Assembly: GCA_914767715.1 (NCBI GenBank)
Contig: OU612067.1
Location: 21,052,162-21,116,161, forward strand
DNA: 64,000 nucleotides
Reading direction: 5' to 3'
Source: Membranipora membranacea
Lineage: Eukaryota; Bryozoa; Gymnolaemata; Cheilostomatida; Membraniporidae
Notes under the pieces: generated by a model
The model's input: only the letters and a program-made list of their open reading frames with translations
Databases searched by the model: none
Told to the model about the DNA's origin: nothing
Shown here: positions 37,690-50,300 of the stretch, piece after piece
Layout of the letters: the number at the start of each line of letters is the position of its first letter
Numbering within the stretch: position 1 is the first letter of the stretch
Program-made: the position numbers and the translations under genes

Positions 37690-38773
37690 GATGACTCCAA
37701 ACTAAAAGGGGCAGCCCCAAACGGGTTTCAGTTCCAAAGTCAGCATGAAATTCCCCACGGTTTAGAGTAGGTTATGAGGAAATCTATTTTTTGAACTGGC
37801 CGTAAAAAAAGCAAAGGGTCCCCCCTTTGTTACTTTTTTTAATTTTAAAATCGCTCTCATTTCCGTTCTATTTATCGTAGGATCTTTATATTCTGGATTT
37901 AGAATGAGGCCAATGAGTCCATCAACTGGTCCGAGTTTAAAAAAAGTCCAATGGCTATTTGAATTTTTTACCCTGCTTTTGTCATGTTATTCAATGACAA
38001 AAGTGGCCCTCGTTAAGAATGTCGATGACTCCAATCTAAAAGGGGCAGCCCCAAACGGGTTTCAGTTCCAAAGTCAGCATGAAATTCCCCACGGTTTAGA
38101 GTAGGTTATGAGGAAAACTATTTTTTGAACTGGCCGTAAAAAAAGCAAAGGGTCCCCCCTTTGTTACTTTTTTTAGTTTTAAAATCGCTCTCATTTCCGT
38201 TCTATTTATCGTAGGATATTCATATGCTGGAATTAGAATGAGGCCAATGAGGCTATCAACTGGTCCGAGTTTGAAAGAATTCCGATGGCTATTTAAATTT
38301 ATTACCCTGCGTTTGGCATGTTTTTTAACGACAAAAGTGGCCCTCGTTAAAAATGTCGCTGACGCCAAACTAAAAGGGGCAGCCCGAAACGGGTTTCAGT
38401 TCCAAAGTCAGCATGAAATTCCCCACGGTTTAGAGTAGGTTATGAGGAAATCTATTTTTTGAACTGGCCGTAAAAAAAGCAAAGGGTCTCCCCCTTTGTT
38501 ACTTTTTTTAATTTTAAAATCGCTCTCATTTCCGTTCTATTTATCGTAGGATCTTCATATTCTGGATTTAGAATGAGGCCAATGAGGCCATCAACTGGTC
38601 CGAGTTTGAAAGAATCCCGATGGCTATTTAAATTGTTTACCCTGCGTTTGGCATGTTTATTAATGACAAAAGTGGCCCTCGTTAAAAATGTCGATGACTC
38701 CAAACTAAAAGGGGCAGCCCCAAACGGGTTTCAGTTCCAAAGTCAGCATGAAATTCCCCACGGTTTAGAGTAG
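37690..38773. repeat. Three-monomer HOR block, copy 1 of a pair 2005 bp (6 monomers) apart
   Basis: Matches 39695-40778. Units in order: type C ('ctttatattctggattt', 'gagtccatc', 'aaaaaaagtccaatgg', 'gttattcaatgac', 'gatgactcc'); a unit with 'aaaactatttttt', 'tttagttttaaa', 'catatgctgg', 'gaggctatc' and 'gcccgaaac'; and a type M unit with 'gaatcccgatgg' and 'gtttattaatgac'. Here the third unit has 'ggtctccccc' and is 335 bp. Confidence 0.85.
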
Positions 38774-39694
38774 GTTATGAGGAAATCTATTCTTTGAACT
38801 GGCCGTAAAAAAAGCAAAGGGTCCCCCCTTTGTTACTTTTTTTAATTTTAAAATAGCTCTCATTTCCGTTCTATTTATCGTAGGATCTTCATTTGCTGGA
38901 ATTAGAATGAGGCCAATGAGGCCATCAACTGGTCCGAGTTTAAAAAAAGTCCGATGGCTATTCAAATTTTTTACCCTGCGTTTGGCATGTTTTTTAATGA
39001 CAAAAGTGGCCCTCGTTAAAAATTTCGCTGACGCCAAACTAAAAGGGGCAGCCCCAAACGGGTTTCAGTTCCAAAGTCAGCATGAAATTCCCCACGGTTT
39101 AGAGTAGGTTATGAGGAAATCTATTTTTTGAACTGGCCGTAAAAAAAGCAAAGGGTCCCCTCTTTGTTACTTTTTTTAATTTTAAAATAGCTCTCATTTC
39201 CGTTCTATTTATCGTAGGATCTTCATATTCTGGAATTTGAATAAGGCCAATGAGGCCATCAACTGGTCCGTGTTTGAAAGAATTCCGATGGCTATTTAAA
39301 TTTTTTACCCTGCGTTTGGCATGTTTTTTAACGACAAAAGTGGCCCTCGTTAAAAATGTCGCTGACGCCAAACTAAAAGGGGCAGCCCCAAACGGGTTTC
39401 AGTTCCAAAGTCAGCATGAAATTCCCCACGGTTTAGAGTAGGTTATGAGGAAATCTATTTTTGGAACTGGCCGTAAAAAAAGCAAAGGGTCCCCCCTTTG
39501 TTACTTTTTTTAATTTTAAAATCGTTCTCATTTCCGTTCTATTTATCGTAGGATCTTCATATTCTGGAATTTGAATGAGGCCAATGAGGCCATCAACTGG
39601 TGCGAGTTTGAAAGAATCCCGATGGCTATTTAAATTTTTTACCCTGCGTTTGGCATGTTTATTAATGACAAAAGTGGCCCTCGTTAAAAATGTC

Positions 39695-40778
39695 GATGAC
39701 TCCAAACTAAAAGGGGCAGCCCCAAACGGGTTTCAGTTCCAAAGTCAGCATGAAATTCCCCACGGTTTAGAGTAGGTTATGAGGAAATCTATTTTTTGAA
39801 CTGGCCGTAAAAAAAGCAAAGGGTCCCCCCTTTGTTACTTTTTTTAATTTTAAAATCGCTCTCATTTCCGTTCTATTTATCGTAGGATCTTTATATTCTG
39901 GATTTGGAATGAGGCCAATGAGTCCATCAACTGGTCCGAGTTTAAAAAAAGTCCAATGGCTATTTGAATTTTTTACCCTGCGTTTGTCATGTTATTCAAT
40001 GACAAAAGTGGCCCTCGTTAAAAATGTCGATGACTCCAAGCTAAAAGGGGCAGCCCCAAACGGGTTTCAGTTCCAAAGTCAGCATGAAATTCCCCACGGT
40101 TTAGAGTAGGTTATGAGGAAAACTATTTTTTGAACTGGCCGTAAAAAAAGCAAAGGGTCCCCCCTTTGTTACTTTTTTTAGTTTTAAAATCGCTCTCATT
40201 TCCGTTCTATTTATCGTAGGATTTTCATATGCTGGAATTAGAATGAGGCCAATGAGGCTATCAACTGGTTCGAGTTTGAAAGAATTCCGATGGCTATTTA
40301 AATTTTTTACCCTGCGTTTGGCATGTTTTTTAACGACAAAAGTGGCCCTCGTTAAAAATGTCGCTGACGCCAAACTAAAAGGGGCAGCCCGAAACGGGTT
40401 TCAGTTCCAAAGTCAGCATGAAATTCCCCACGGTTTAGAGTAGGTTATGAGGAAATCTATTTTTTGAACTGGCCGTAAAAAAAGCAAAGGGTCCCCCCCT
40501 TTGTTACTTTTTTTAATTTTAAATTCGCTCTCATTTCCGTTCTATTTATCGTAGGATCTTCATATTCTGGATTTAGAATGAGGCCAATGAGGCCATCAAC
40601 TGGTCCGAGTTTGAAAGAATCCCGATGGCTATTTAAATTTTTTACCCTGCGTTTGGCATGTTTATTAATGACAAAAGTGGCCCTCGTTAAAAATGTCGAT
40701 GACTCCAAACTAAAAGGGGCAGCCCCAAACGGGTTTCAGTTCCAAAGTCAGCATGAAATTCCCCACGGTTTAGAGTAG
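39695..40778. repeat. Three-monomer HOR block, copy 2
   Basis: Partner of 37690-38773. Differences include 'gaattttcatatg' near 40222 region versus 'gatattcatatg', 'ggttcgag' versus 'ggtccgag' in the second unit, and seven C in the C-tract of the third unit ('gggtccccccc'). Confidence 0.82.
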
Positions 40779-43700
40779 GTTATGAGGAAAACTATTTTTT
40801 GAACTGGCCGTAAAAAAAGCAAAGGGTCCCCCCTTCGTTACTTTTTTTAATTTTAAAATCGCTCTCATTTCCGTTCTATTTATCGTAGGATCTTTATATT
40901 CTGGATTTAGAATGAGGCCAATGAGTCCATCAACTGGTCCGAGTTTAATAAAAGTCCAATGGCTTTTTGAATTTTTTACCCTGCGTTTGTCATGTTATTC
41001 AATGACAAAAGTGGCCCTCGTTAAAAATGTCGCTGACGCCAAACTAAAAGGGGCAGCCCCAAACGGTTTCAGTTCCAAAGTCAGCATGAAATTCCCCACG
41101 GTTTAGAGTAGGTTATGAGGAAATCTATTTTTTGAACTGGCCGTAAAAAAAGCAAAGGGTCCCCCCTTTGTTACTTTTTTTAATTTTAAAATCGCTCTCA
41201 TTTCCGTTCTATTTATCGTAGGATCTTTATATTCTGGATTTAGAATGAGGCCAATGAGTCCATCAACTGGTCCGAGTTTAAAAAAAGTCCAATGGCTTTT
41301 TGAATTTTTTACCCTGCGTTTGTCATGTTATTCAATGACAAAAGTGGCCCTCGTTAAAAATGTCGCTGACGCCAAACTAAAAGGGGCAGCCCCAAACGGT
41401 TTCAGTTCCAAAGTCAGCATGAAATTCCCCACGGTTTAGAGTAGGTTATGAGGAAATCTATTTTTTGAACTGGCCGTAAAAAAAGCAAAGGGTCCCCCCT
41501 TTGTTACTTTTTTTAATTTTAAAATCGCTCTCATTTCCGTTCTATTTATCGTAGGATCTTCATATTCTGGAATTAGAATGAGGCCAATGAGGCCATCAAT
41601 TAGTCCGAGTTTGAAAGAATTCCGATGGCTATTTAAATTTTTTTCCCTGCGTTTGGCATGTTTTTTAATGACAAAAGTGGCCCTCGTTAAAAATGTCGCT
41701 GACGCCAAACTAAAAGGGGCAGCCCCAAACGGGTTTCAGTTCCAAAGTCAGCATGAAATTCCCCACGGTTTAGAGTAGGTTATGAGGAAATCTATTTTTT
41801 GAACTGGCCGTAAAAAAAGCAAAGGGTCCCCTCTTTGTTACTTTTTTTAATTTTAAAATAGCTCTCATTTCCGTTCTATTTATTGTAGGATCTTTATATT
41901 CTGGATTTAGAATGAGGCCAATGAGGCCATCAACTGGTCCGAGTTTAAAAAAAGTCCGATGGCTATTTAAATTTTTTACCCTGCGTTTGGCATGTTTTTC
42001 AATGACAAAAGTGGCCCTCGTTAAAAATGTCGCTGACGCCAAACTAAAAGGGGCAGCCCCAAACGGGTTTCAGTTCCAAAGTCAGCATGAAATTCCCCAC
42101 GGCTTAGAGTAGGTTATGAGGAAATCTATTTTTTGAACTGGCCGTAAAAAAAGCAAAGGGTCCCCCCTTTGTTACTTTTTTTAATTTTAAAATCGCTCTC
42201 ATTTCCGTTCTATTTATCGTAGGATCTTTATATTCTGGATTTAGAATGAGGCCAATGAGTCCATCAACTGGTCCGAGTTTAAAAAAAGTCCAATGGCTAT
42301 TTGAATTTTTTACCCTGCGTTTGTCATGTTATTCAATGACAAAAGTGGCCCTCGTTAAAAATGTCGCTGACGCCAAACTAAAAGGGGCAGCCCCAAACGG
42401 TTTCAGTTCCAAAGTCAGCATGAAATTCCCCACGGTTTAGAGTAGGTTATGAGGAAATCTATTTTTTGAACTGGCCGTAAAAAAAGCAAAGGGTCCCCCC
42501 TTTGTTACTTTTTTTAATTTTATAATCGCTCTCATTTCCGTTCTATTTATCGTAGGATCTTTATATTCTGGATTTAGAATGAGGCCAGTGAGTCCATCAA
42601 CTGGTCCGAGTTTAAAAAAAGTCCAATGGCTATTTGAATTTTTACCCTGCGTTTGTCATGTTATTCAATGACAAAAGTGGCCCTCGTTAAAAATGTCGCT
42701 GACGCCAAACTAAAAGGGGCAGCCCCAAACGGTTTCAGTTCCAAAGTCAGCATGAAATTCCCCACGGTTTAGAGTAGGTTATGAGGAAATCTATTTTTTG
42801 AACTGGCCGTAAAAAAAGCAAAGGGTCCCCCCTTTGTTACTTTTTTTAATTTTAAAATCGCTCTCATTTCCGTTCTATTTATCGTAGGATCTTCATATTC
42901 TGGAATTAGAATGAGGCCAATGAGGCCATCAATTGGTCCGAGTTTGAAAGAATTCCGATGGCTATTTAAATTTTTTACCCTGCGTTTGGCATGTTTTTTA
43001 ATGACAAAAGTGGCCCTCGTTAAAATTGTCGCTGACGCCAAACTAAAAGGGGCAGCCCCAAACGGGTTTCAGTTCCAAAGTCAGCATGAAATTCCCCACG
43101 GTTTAGAGTAGGTTATGAGGAAATCTATTTTTTGAACTGGCCGTAAAAATAGCAAAGGGTCCCCTCTTTGTTACTTTTTTTAATTTTAAAATAGCTCTCA
43201 TTTCCGTTCTATTTATCGTAGGATCTTTATATTCTGGATTTAGAATGAGGCCAATGAGGCCATCAACTGGTCCGAGTTTAAAAAAAGTCCGATGGCTATT
43301 TAAATTTTTTACCCTGCGTTTGGCATGTTTTTCAATGACAAAAGTGGCCCTCGTTAAAAATGTCGCTGACGCCAAACTAAAAGGGGCAGCCCCAAACGGG
43401 TTTCAGTTCCAAAGTCAGCATGAAATTCCCCACGGTTTAGAGTAGGTTATGAGGAAATCTATTTTTTGAACTGGCCGTAAAAAAAGCAAAGGGTCCCCCC
43501 TTCGTTACTTTTTTTAATTTTAAAATCGCTCTCATTTCCGTTCTATTTATCGTAGGATCTTCATATTCTGGATTTAGAATGAGGCCAGTGAGTCCGTCAA
43601 CTGGTCCGAGTTTAAAAAAAGTCCAATGGCTATTTGAATTTTTACCCTGCGTTTGTCATGTTATTCAATGACAAAAGTGGCCCTCGTTAAAAATGTCGCT

Positions 43701-44445
43701 GACGCCAAACTAAAAGGGGCAGCCCCAAACGGTTTCAGTTCCAAAGTCAGCATGAAATTCCCCACGGTTTAGAGTAGGTTATGAGGAAATCTATTTTTTG
43801 AACTGGCCGTAAAAAAAGCAAAGGGTCCCCCCTTTGTTACTTTTTTTAATTTTAAAATCGCTCTCATTTCCGTTCTATTTATCGTAGGATCTTCATATTC
43901 TGGAATTAGAATGAGGCCAATGAGGCCATCAATTGGTCCGAGTTTGAAAGAATTCCGATGGCTATTTAAATTTTTTACCCTGCGTTTGGCATGTTTTTTA
44001 ATGACAAAAGTGGCCCTCGTTAAAATTGTCGCTGACGCCAAACTAAAAGGGGCAGCCCCAAACGGGTTTCAGTTCCAAAGTCAGCATGAAATTCCCCACG
44101 GTTTAGAGTAGGTTATGAGGAAATCTATTTTTTGAACTGGCCGTAAAAAAAGCAAAGGGTCCCCTCTTTGTTACTTTTTTTAATTTTAAAATAGCTCTCA
44201 TTTCCGTTCTATTTATCGTAGGATCTTTATATTCTGGATTTAGAATGAGGCCAATGAGGCCATCAACTGGTCCGAGTTTAAAAAAAGTCCGATGGCTATT
44301 TAAATTTTTTACCCTGCGTTTGGCGTGTTTTTCAATGACAAAAGTGGCCCTCGTTCAAAATGTCGATGACTCCAAACTAAAAGGGGCAGCCCCAAACGAG
44401 TTTCAGTTCCAAAGTCAGCATGAAATTCCCCACGGTTTAGAGTAG
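40779..44445. repeat. Trimeric HOR domain with 1000-bp period (types C, S, K)
   Basis: Type C has 'gagtccatc', 'aaaaaaagtccaatgg' and 'gttattcaatgac', and is 333 bp or less because it reads 'aaacggtttc'. Type S has 'catcaattggtcc'. Type K has 'gtcccctctttg', 'aaaatagctc', 'ggatttagaatg', 'aaaaaaagtccgatgg' and 'gtttttcaatgac'. The order C-S-K occurs at 41112-42112, 42446-43445 and 43446-44445; extra C units sit at 40779-41111 and 42113-42445. The last two trimers share 'ggccagtgagtcc' and 'gttaaaattgtcg'. Confidence 0.87.
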
Positions 44446-44779
44446 GTTATGAGGAAAACTATTTTTTGAACTGGCCGTAAAAAAAGCAAAGGGTCCCCCC
44501 TTCGTTACTTTTTTTAATTTTAAAATCGCTCTCATTTCCGTTCTATTTATCGTAGGATCTTCATATTCTGGAATTTGGATCAGGCTAATGAGGCCATCAA
44601 CTGGTGCGAGTTTGAAAGAATTCCGATGGCTATTTAAATTTTTTACCCTGCGTTTGGCAGGTTTTTTAATGACAAAAGTGGCCCTCGTTAAAAACGTCGC
44701 TGACGCCAAACTAAAAGGGGCAGCCCCAAACGGGTTTCAGTTCCAAAGTCAGCATGAAATTCCCCACGGTTTAGAGTAG

Positions 44780-47349
44780 GTTATGAGGAAATCTATTTTT
44801 TGAACTGGCCGTAAAAAAAGCAAAGGGTCCCCCCTTTGTTACTTTTTTTAATTTTAAAATCGCTCTCATTTCCGTTCTATTTATCGTAGGATCTTCATAT
44901 TCTGGAATTAGAATGAGGCCAATGAGGCCATCAATTGGTCCGAGTTTGAAAGAATTCCGATGGCTATTTAAATTTTTTACCCTGCGTTTGGCATGTTTTT
45001 TAATGACAAAAGTGGCCCTCGTTAAAAATGTCGCTGACGCAAAACTAAAAGGGGCAGCCCCAAACGGGTTTCAGTTCCAAAGTCAGCATGAAATTCCCCA
45101 CGGTTTAGAGTAGGTTATGAGGAAATCTATTTTTTGAACTGGCCGTAAAAAAAGCAAAGGGTCCCCTCTTTGTTACTTTTTTTAATTTTAAAATAGCTCT
45201 CATTTCCGTTCTATTTATCGTAGGATCTTTATATTCTGGATTTAGAATGAGGCCAATGAGGCCATCAACTGGTCCGAGTTTAAAAAAAGTCCGATGGCTA
45301 TTTAAATTTTTTACCCTGCGTTTGGCATGTTTTTCAATGACAAAAGTGGCCCTCGTTAAAAATGTCGCTGACGCCAAACTAAAAGGGGCAGCCCCAAACG
45401 GGTTTCAGTTCCAAAGTCAGCATGAAATTCCCCACGGTTTAGAGTAGGTTATGAGGAAATCTATTTTTTGAACTGGCCGTAAAAAAAGCAAAGGGTCCCC
45501 CCTTTGTTACTTTTTTTAATTTTAAAATCGCTCTCATTTCCGTTCTATTTATCGTAGGATCTTCATATTCTGGAATTAGAATGAGGCCAATGAGGCCATC
45601 AACTGGTCCGAGTTTGAAAGAATCCCGATGGCTATTTAAATTTTTTACCCTGCGTTTGGCATGTTTATTAATGACAAAAGTGGCCCTCGTTAAAAATGTC
45701 GATGACTCCAAACTAAAAGGGGCAGCCCCAAACGGGTTTCAGTTCCAAAGTCAGCATGAAATTCCCCACGGTTTAGAGTAGGTTATGAGGAAAACTATTT
45801 TTTGAACTGGCCGTAAAAAAAGCAAAGGGTCCCCCCTTCGTTACTTTTTTTAATTTTAAAATCGCTCTCATTTCCGTTCTATTTATCGTAGGATCTTCAT
45901 ATTCTGGAATTTGAATGAGGCCAATGATGCCATCAACTGGTCCGAGTTTGAAAGAATTCCGATGGCTATTTAAATTTTTACCCTGCGTTTGGCATGTTTT
46001 TTAATGACAAAAGTGGCCCTCGTTAAAGATGTCGCTGACGCCAAACTAAAAGGGGCAGCCCCAAAAGGGTTTCAGTTCCAAAGTCAGCATGAAATTCCCC
46101 ACGGTTTAGAGTAGGTTATGAGGAAATCTATTTTTTGAACTGGCCGTAAAAGAAGCAAAGAGTCCCCCCTTTGTTACTTTTTTTAATTTTAAAATCGCTC
46201 TCATTTCCGTTCTATTTATCGTAGGATCTTTATATTCTGGATTTAGAATGAGGCCAATGAGTCCATCAACTGGTCCGAGTTTAAAAAAAGTCCAATGGCT
46301 ATTTGAATTTTTTACCCTGCGTTTGTCATGTTATTGAATGACAAAAGTGGCCCTCGTTAAAAATGTCGCTGACGCCAAACTAAAAGGGGCAGCCCCAAAC
46401 GGTTTCAGTTCCAAAGTCAGCATGAAATTCCCCACGGTTTAGAGTAGGTTATGAGGAAATCTATTTTTTGAACTGGCCGTAAAAAAAGCAAAGGGTCCCC
46501 CCTTTGTTACTTTTTTTAATTTTAAAATCGCTCTCATTTCCGTTCTATTTATCGTAGGATCTTCATATTCTGGAATTAGAATGAGGCCAATGAGGCCATC
46601 AATTGGTCCGAGTTTGAAAGAATTCCGATGGCTATTTAAATTTTTTACCCTGCGTTTGGCATGTTTTTTAATGGCAAAAGTGGCCCTCGTTACAAATGTC
46701 GCTGACGCCAAACTAAAAGGGGCAGCCCCAAACGGGTTTCAGTTCCAAAGTCAGCATGAAATTCTCCACGGTTTAGAGTAGGTTATGAGGAAATCAATTA
46801 TTTGAACTGGCCGTAAAAAAAGCAAAGGGTCCCCTCTTTGTTACTTTTTTTAATTTTAAAATAGCTCTCATTTCCGTTCTATTTATCGTAGGATCTTTAT
46901 ATTCTGGATTTAGAATGAGGCCAATGAGGCCATCAACTGGTCCGAGTTTAAAAAAAGTCCGATGGCTATTTAAATTTTTTACCCTGCGTTTGGCATGTTT
47001 TTCAATGACAAAAGTGGCCCTCGTTAAAAATGTCGCTGACGCCAAACTAAAAGGGGCAGCCCCAAACGGGTTTCAGTTCCAAAGTCAGCATGAATTTCCC
47101 CACGGTTTAGAGTAGGTTATGAGGAAATCTATTTTTTGAACTGGCCGTAAAAAAAGCAAAGGGTCCCCCCTTCGTTACTTTTTTTAATTTTAAAATCGCT
47201 CTCATTTCCGTTCTATTTATCGTAGGATCTTCATATTCTGGAATTAGAATGAGGCCAATGAGGCCATCATCTGGTCCGAGTTTGAAAGAATCCCGATGGC
47301 TATTTAAATTTTTTACCCTGCGTTTGGCATGTTTATTAATGACAAAAGT
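44780..47349. repeat. Five-monomer HOR (1668-bp offset) leading into the 24-mer
   Basis: The order type S, type K, type M, a unit ending 'aaagatg...ccaaaagggttt', and type C occurs at 44780-46447 and again from 46448 to about 48116. The second copy runs into the left edge of the 8-kb block, so the 24-mer includes the end of this 5-mer. Private changes include 'gaaatcaattatttg' near 46792 and 'catcatctgg' near 47268. Confidence 0.8.
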
Positions 47350-50300
47350 GGCCCTCGTTAAAAATGTCGATGACTCCAAACTAAAAGGGGCAGCCCCAAA
47401 CGGGTTTCAGTTCCAAAGTCAGCATGAAATTCCCCACGGTTTAGAGTAGGTTATGAGGAAATCTATTTTTTGAACTGGCCGTAAAAAAAGCAAAGGGTCC
47501 CCCCTTTGTTACTTTTTTTAATTTTAAAATCGCTCTCATTTCCGTTCTATTTATCGTAGGATCTTCATATTCTGGATTTAGAATGAGGCCAATGAGGCCA
47601 TCAACTGGTCCGAGTTTGAAAGAATCCCGATGGCTATTTAAATTTTTTACCCTGCGTTTGGCATGTTTATTAATGACAAAAGTGGCCCTCGTTAAAGATG
47701 TCGCTGACGCCAAACTAAAAGGGGCAGCCCCAAAAGGGTTTCAGTTCCAAAGTCAGCATGAAATTCCCCACGGTTTAGAGTAGGTTATGAGGAAATCTAT
47801 TTTTTGAACTGGCCGTAAAAAAAGCAAAGGGTCCCCCCTTTGTTACTTTTTTTAATTTTAAAATCGCTCTCATTTCCGTTCTATTTATCGTAGGATCTTT
47901 ATATTCTGGATTTAGAATGAGGCCAATGAGTCCATCAACTGGTCCGAGTTTAAAAAAAGTCCGATGGCTATTTGAATTTTTTACCCTGCGTTTGTCATGT
48001 TATTCAATGACAAAAGTGGCCCTCCTTAAAAATGTCGCTGACGCCAAACTAAAAGGGGCAGCCCCAAACGGTTTCAGTTCCAAAGTCAGCATGAAATTCC
48101 CCACGGCTTAGAGTAGGTTATGAGGAAATCTATTTTTTGAACTGGCCGTAAAAAAAGCAAAGGGTCCCCCCTTTGTTACTTTTTTTAATTTTAAAATCGC
48201 TCTCATTTCCGTTCTATTTATCGTAGGATCTTCATATTCTGGTATTAGAATGAAGCCAATGAGGCCATCAACTGGTCCGAGTTTGAAAGAATTCCGATGG
48301 CTATTTAAATTTTTTACCCTGCGTTTGGCATGTTTTTTAACGACAAAAGTGGCCCTCGTTAAAAATGTCGCTGACACCAAACTAAAAGGGGCAGCCCCAA
48401 ACGGGTTTCAGTTTCAAAGTCAGCATGAAATTCCCCACGGTTTAGAGTAGGTTATGAGGAAATCTATTTTTTGAACTGGCCGTGAAAAAAGCAAAGGGTT
48501 CCCCCTTTGTTACTTTTTTTCATTTCAAAATCGCTCTCATTTCCGTTCTATTTATCGTAGGATCTTCATATTCTGGATTTAGAATGAGGCCAATGAGGCC
48601 ATCAACTGGTCCGAGTTTGAAAGAATTCCGATGGCTATTTAAATTTTTACCCTGCGTTTGGCATGTTTTTTAATGACAAAAGTGGCCCTCGTTAAAGATG
48701 TCGCTGACGCCAAACTAAAAGGGGCAGCCCCAAAAGGGTTTCAGTTCCAAAGTCAGCATGAAATTCCCCACGGTTTAGAGTAGGTTATGAGGAAATCTAT
48801 TTTTTGAACTGGCCGTAAAAAAAGCAAAGGGTCCCCCCTTTGTTACTTTTTTTAATTTTAAAATCGCTCTCATTTCCGTTCTATTTATCGTAGGATCTTT
48901 ATATTCTGGATTTAGAATGAGGCCAATGAGTCCATCAACTGGTCCGAGTTTAAAAAAAGTCCGATGGCTATTTGAATTTTTTACCCTGCGTTTGTCATGT
49001 TATTCAATGACAAAAGTGGCCCTCCTTAAAATTGTCGCTGACGCCAAACTAAAAGGGGCAGCCCCAAACGGTTTCAGTTCCAAAGTCAGCATGAAATTCC
49101 CCACGGTTTAGAGTAGGTTATGAGGAAATCTATTTTTTGAACTGGCCGTAAAAAAAGCAAAGGGTCCCCCCTTTGTTACTTTTTTTAATTTTAAAATCGC
49201 TCTCATTTCCGTTCTATTTATCGTAGGATCTTCATATTCTGGTATTAGAATGAAGCCAATGAGGCCATCAATTGGTCCGAGTTTGAAAGAATTCCGATGG
49301 CTATTTAAATTTTTTACCCTGCGTTTGGCATGTTTTTTAATGAGAAAAGTGGCCCGCGTTAAAAATGTCGCTGACGCCAAACTAAAAGGGGCAGCCCCAA
49401 ACGGGTTTCAGTTCCAAAGTCAGCATGAAATTCCCCACGGTTTAGAGTAGGTTATGAGGAAATCTATTTTTTGAACTGGCCGTAAAAAAAGCAAAGGGTC
49501 CCACCTTTGTTACTTTTTTTAATTTTAAAATCGCTCTCATTTCCGTTCTATTTATTGTAGGATCTTCATATTCTGGATTTAGAATGAGGCCAATGAGGCC
49601 ATCAACTGGTCCGAGTTTGAAAGAATTCCGATGGCTATTTAAATTTTTTACCCTGCGTTTGGCATGTTTTTTAATGACAAAAGTGGCCCTCGTTAACGAT
49701 GTCGCTGACGCCAAACTAAAAGGGGCAGCCCCAAAAGGGTTTCAGTTCCAAAGTCAGCATGAAATTCCCCACGGTTTAGAGTAGGTTATGAGGAAATCTA
49801 TTTTTGGAACTGGCCGTAAAAAAAGCAAAGGGTCCCCCCTTTGTTACGTTTTTAATTTTAAAATCGCTCTCATTTCCGTTCTATTTATCGTAGGATCTTC
49901 ATATTCTGGAATTAGAATGAGGCCAATGAGGCCATCAACTGGTCCGAGTTTGAAAGAATTCCGATGGCTATTTAAATTTTTTACCCTGCGTTTGGCATGT
50001 TTTTTAATGACAAAAGTGGCCCGCGTTAAAAATGTCGCTGACGCCAAACTAAAAGGGGCAGCCCCAAACGGGTTTCAGTTCCAATGTCAGCATGAAATTC
50101 CCCACGGTTTAGAGTAGGTTATGAGGAAATCTATTTTTTGAACTGGCCGTAAAAAAAGCAAAGGGTCCCCCCTTTGTTACTTTTTTTAATTTTAAAATCG
50201 CTCTCATTTCCGTTCTATTTATCGTAGGATCTTCATATTCTGGATTTAGAATGAGGCCAATGAGGCCATCAACTGGTCCGAGTTTGAAAGAATCCCGATG

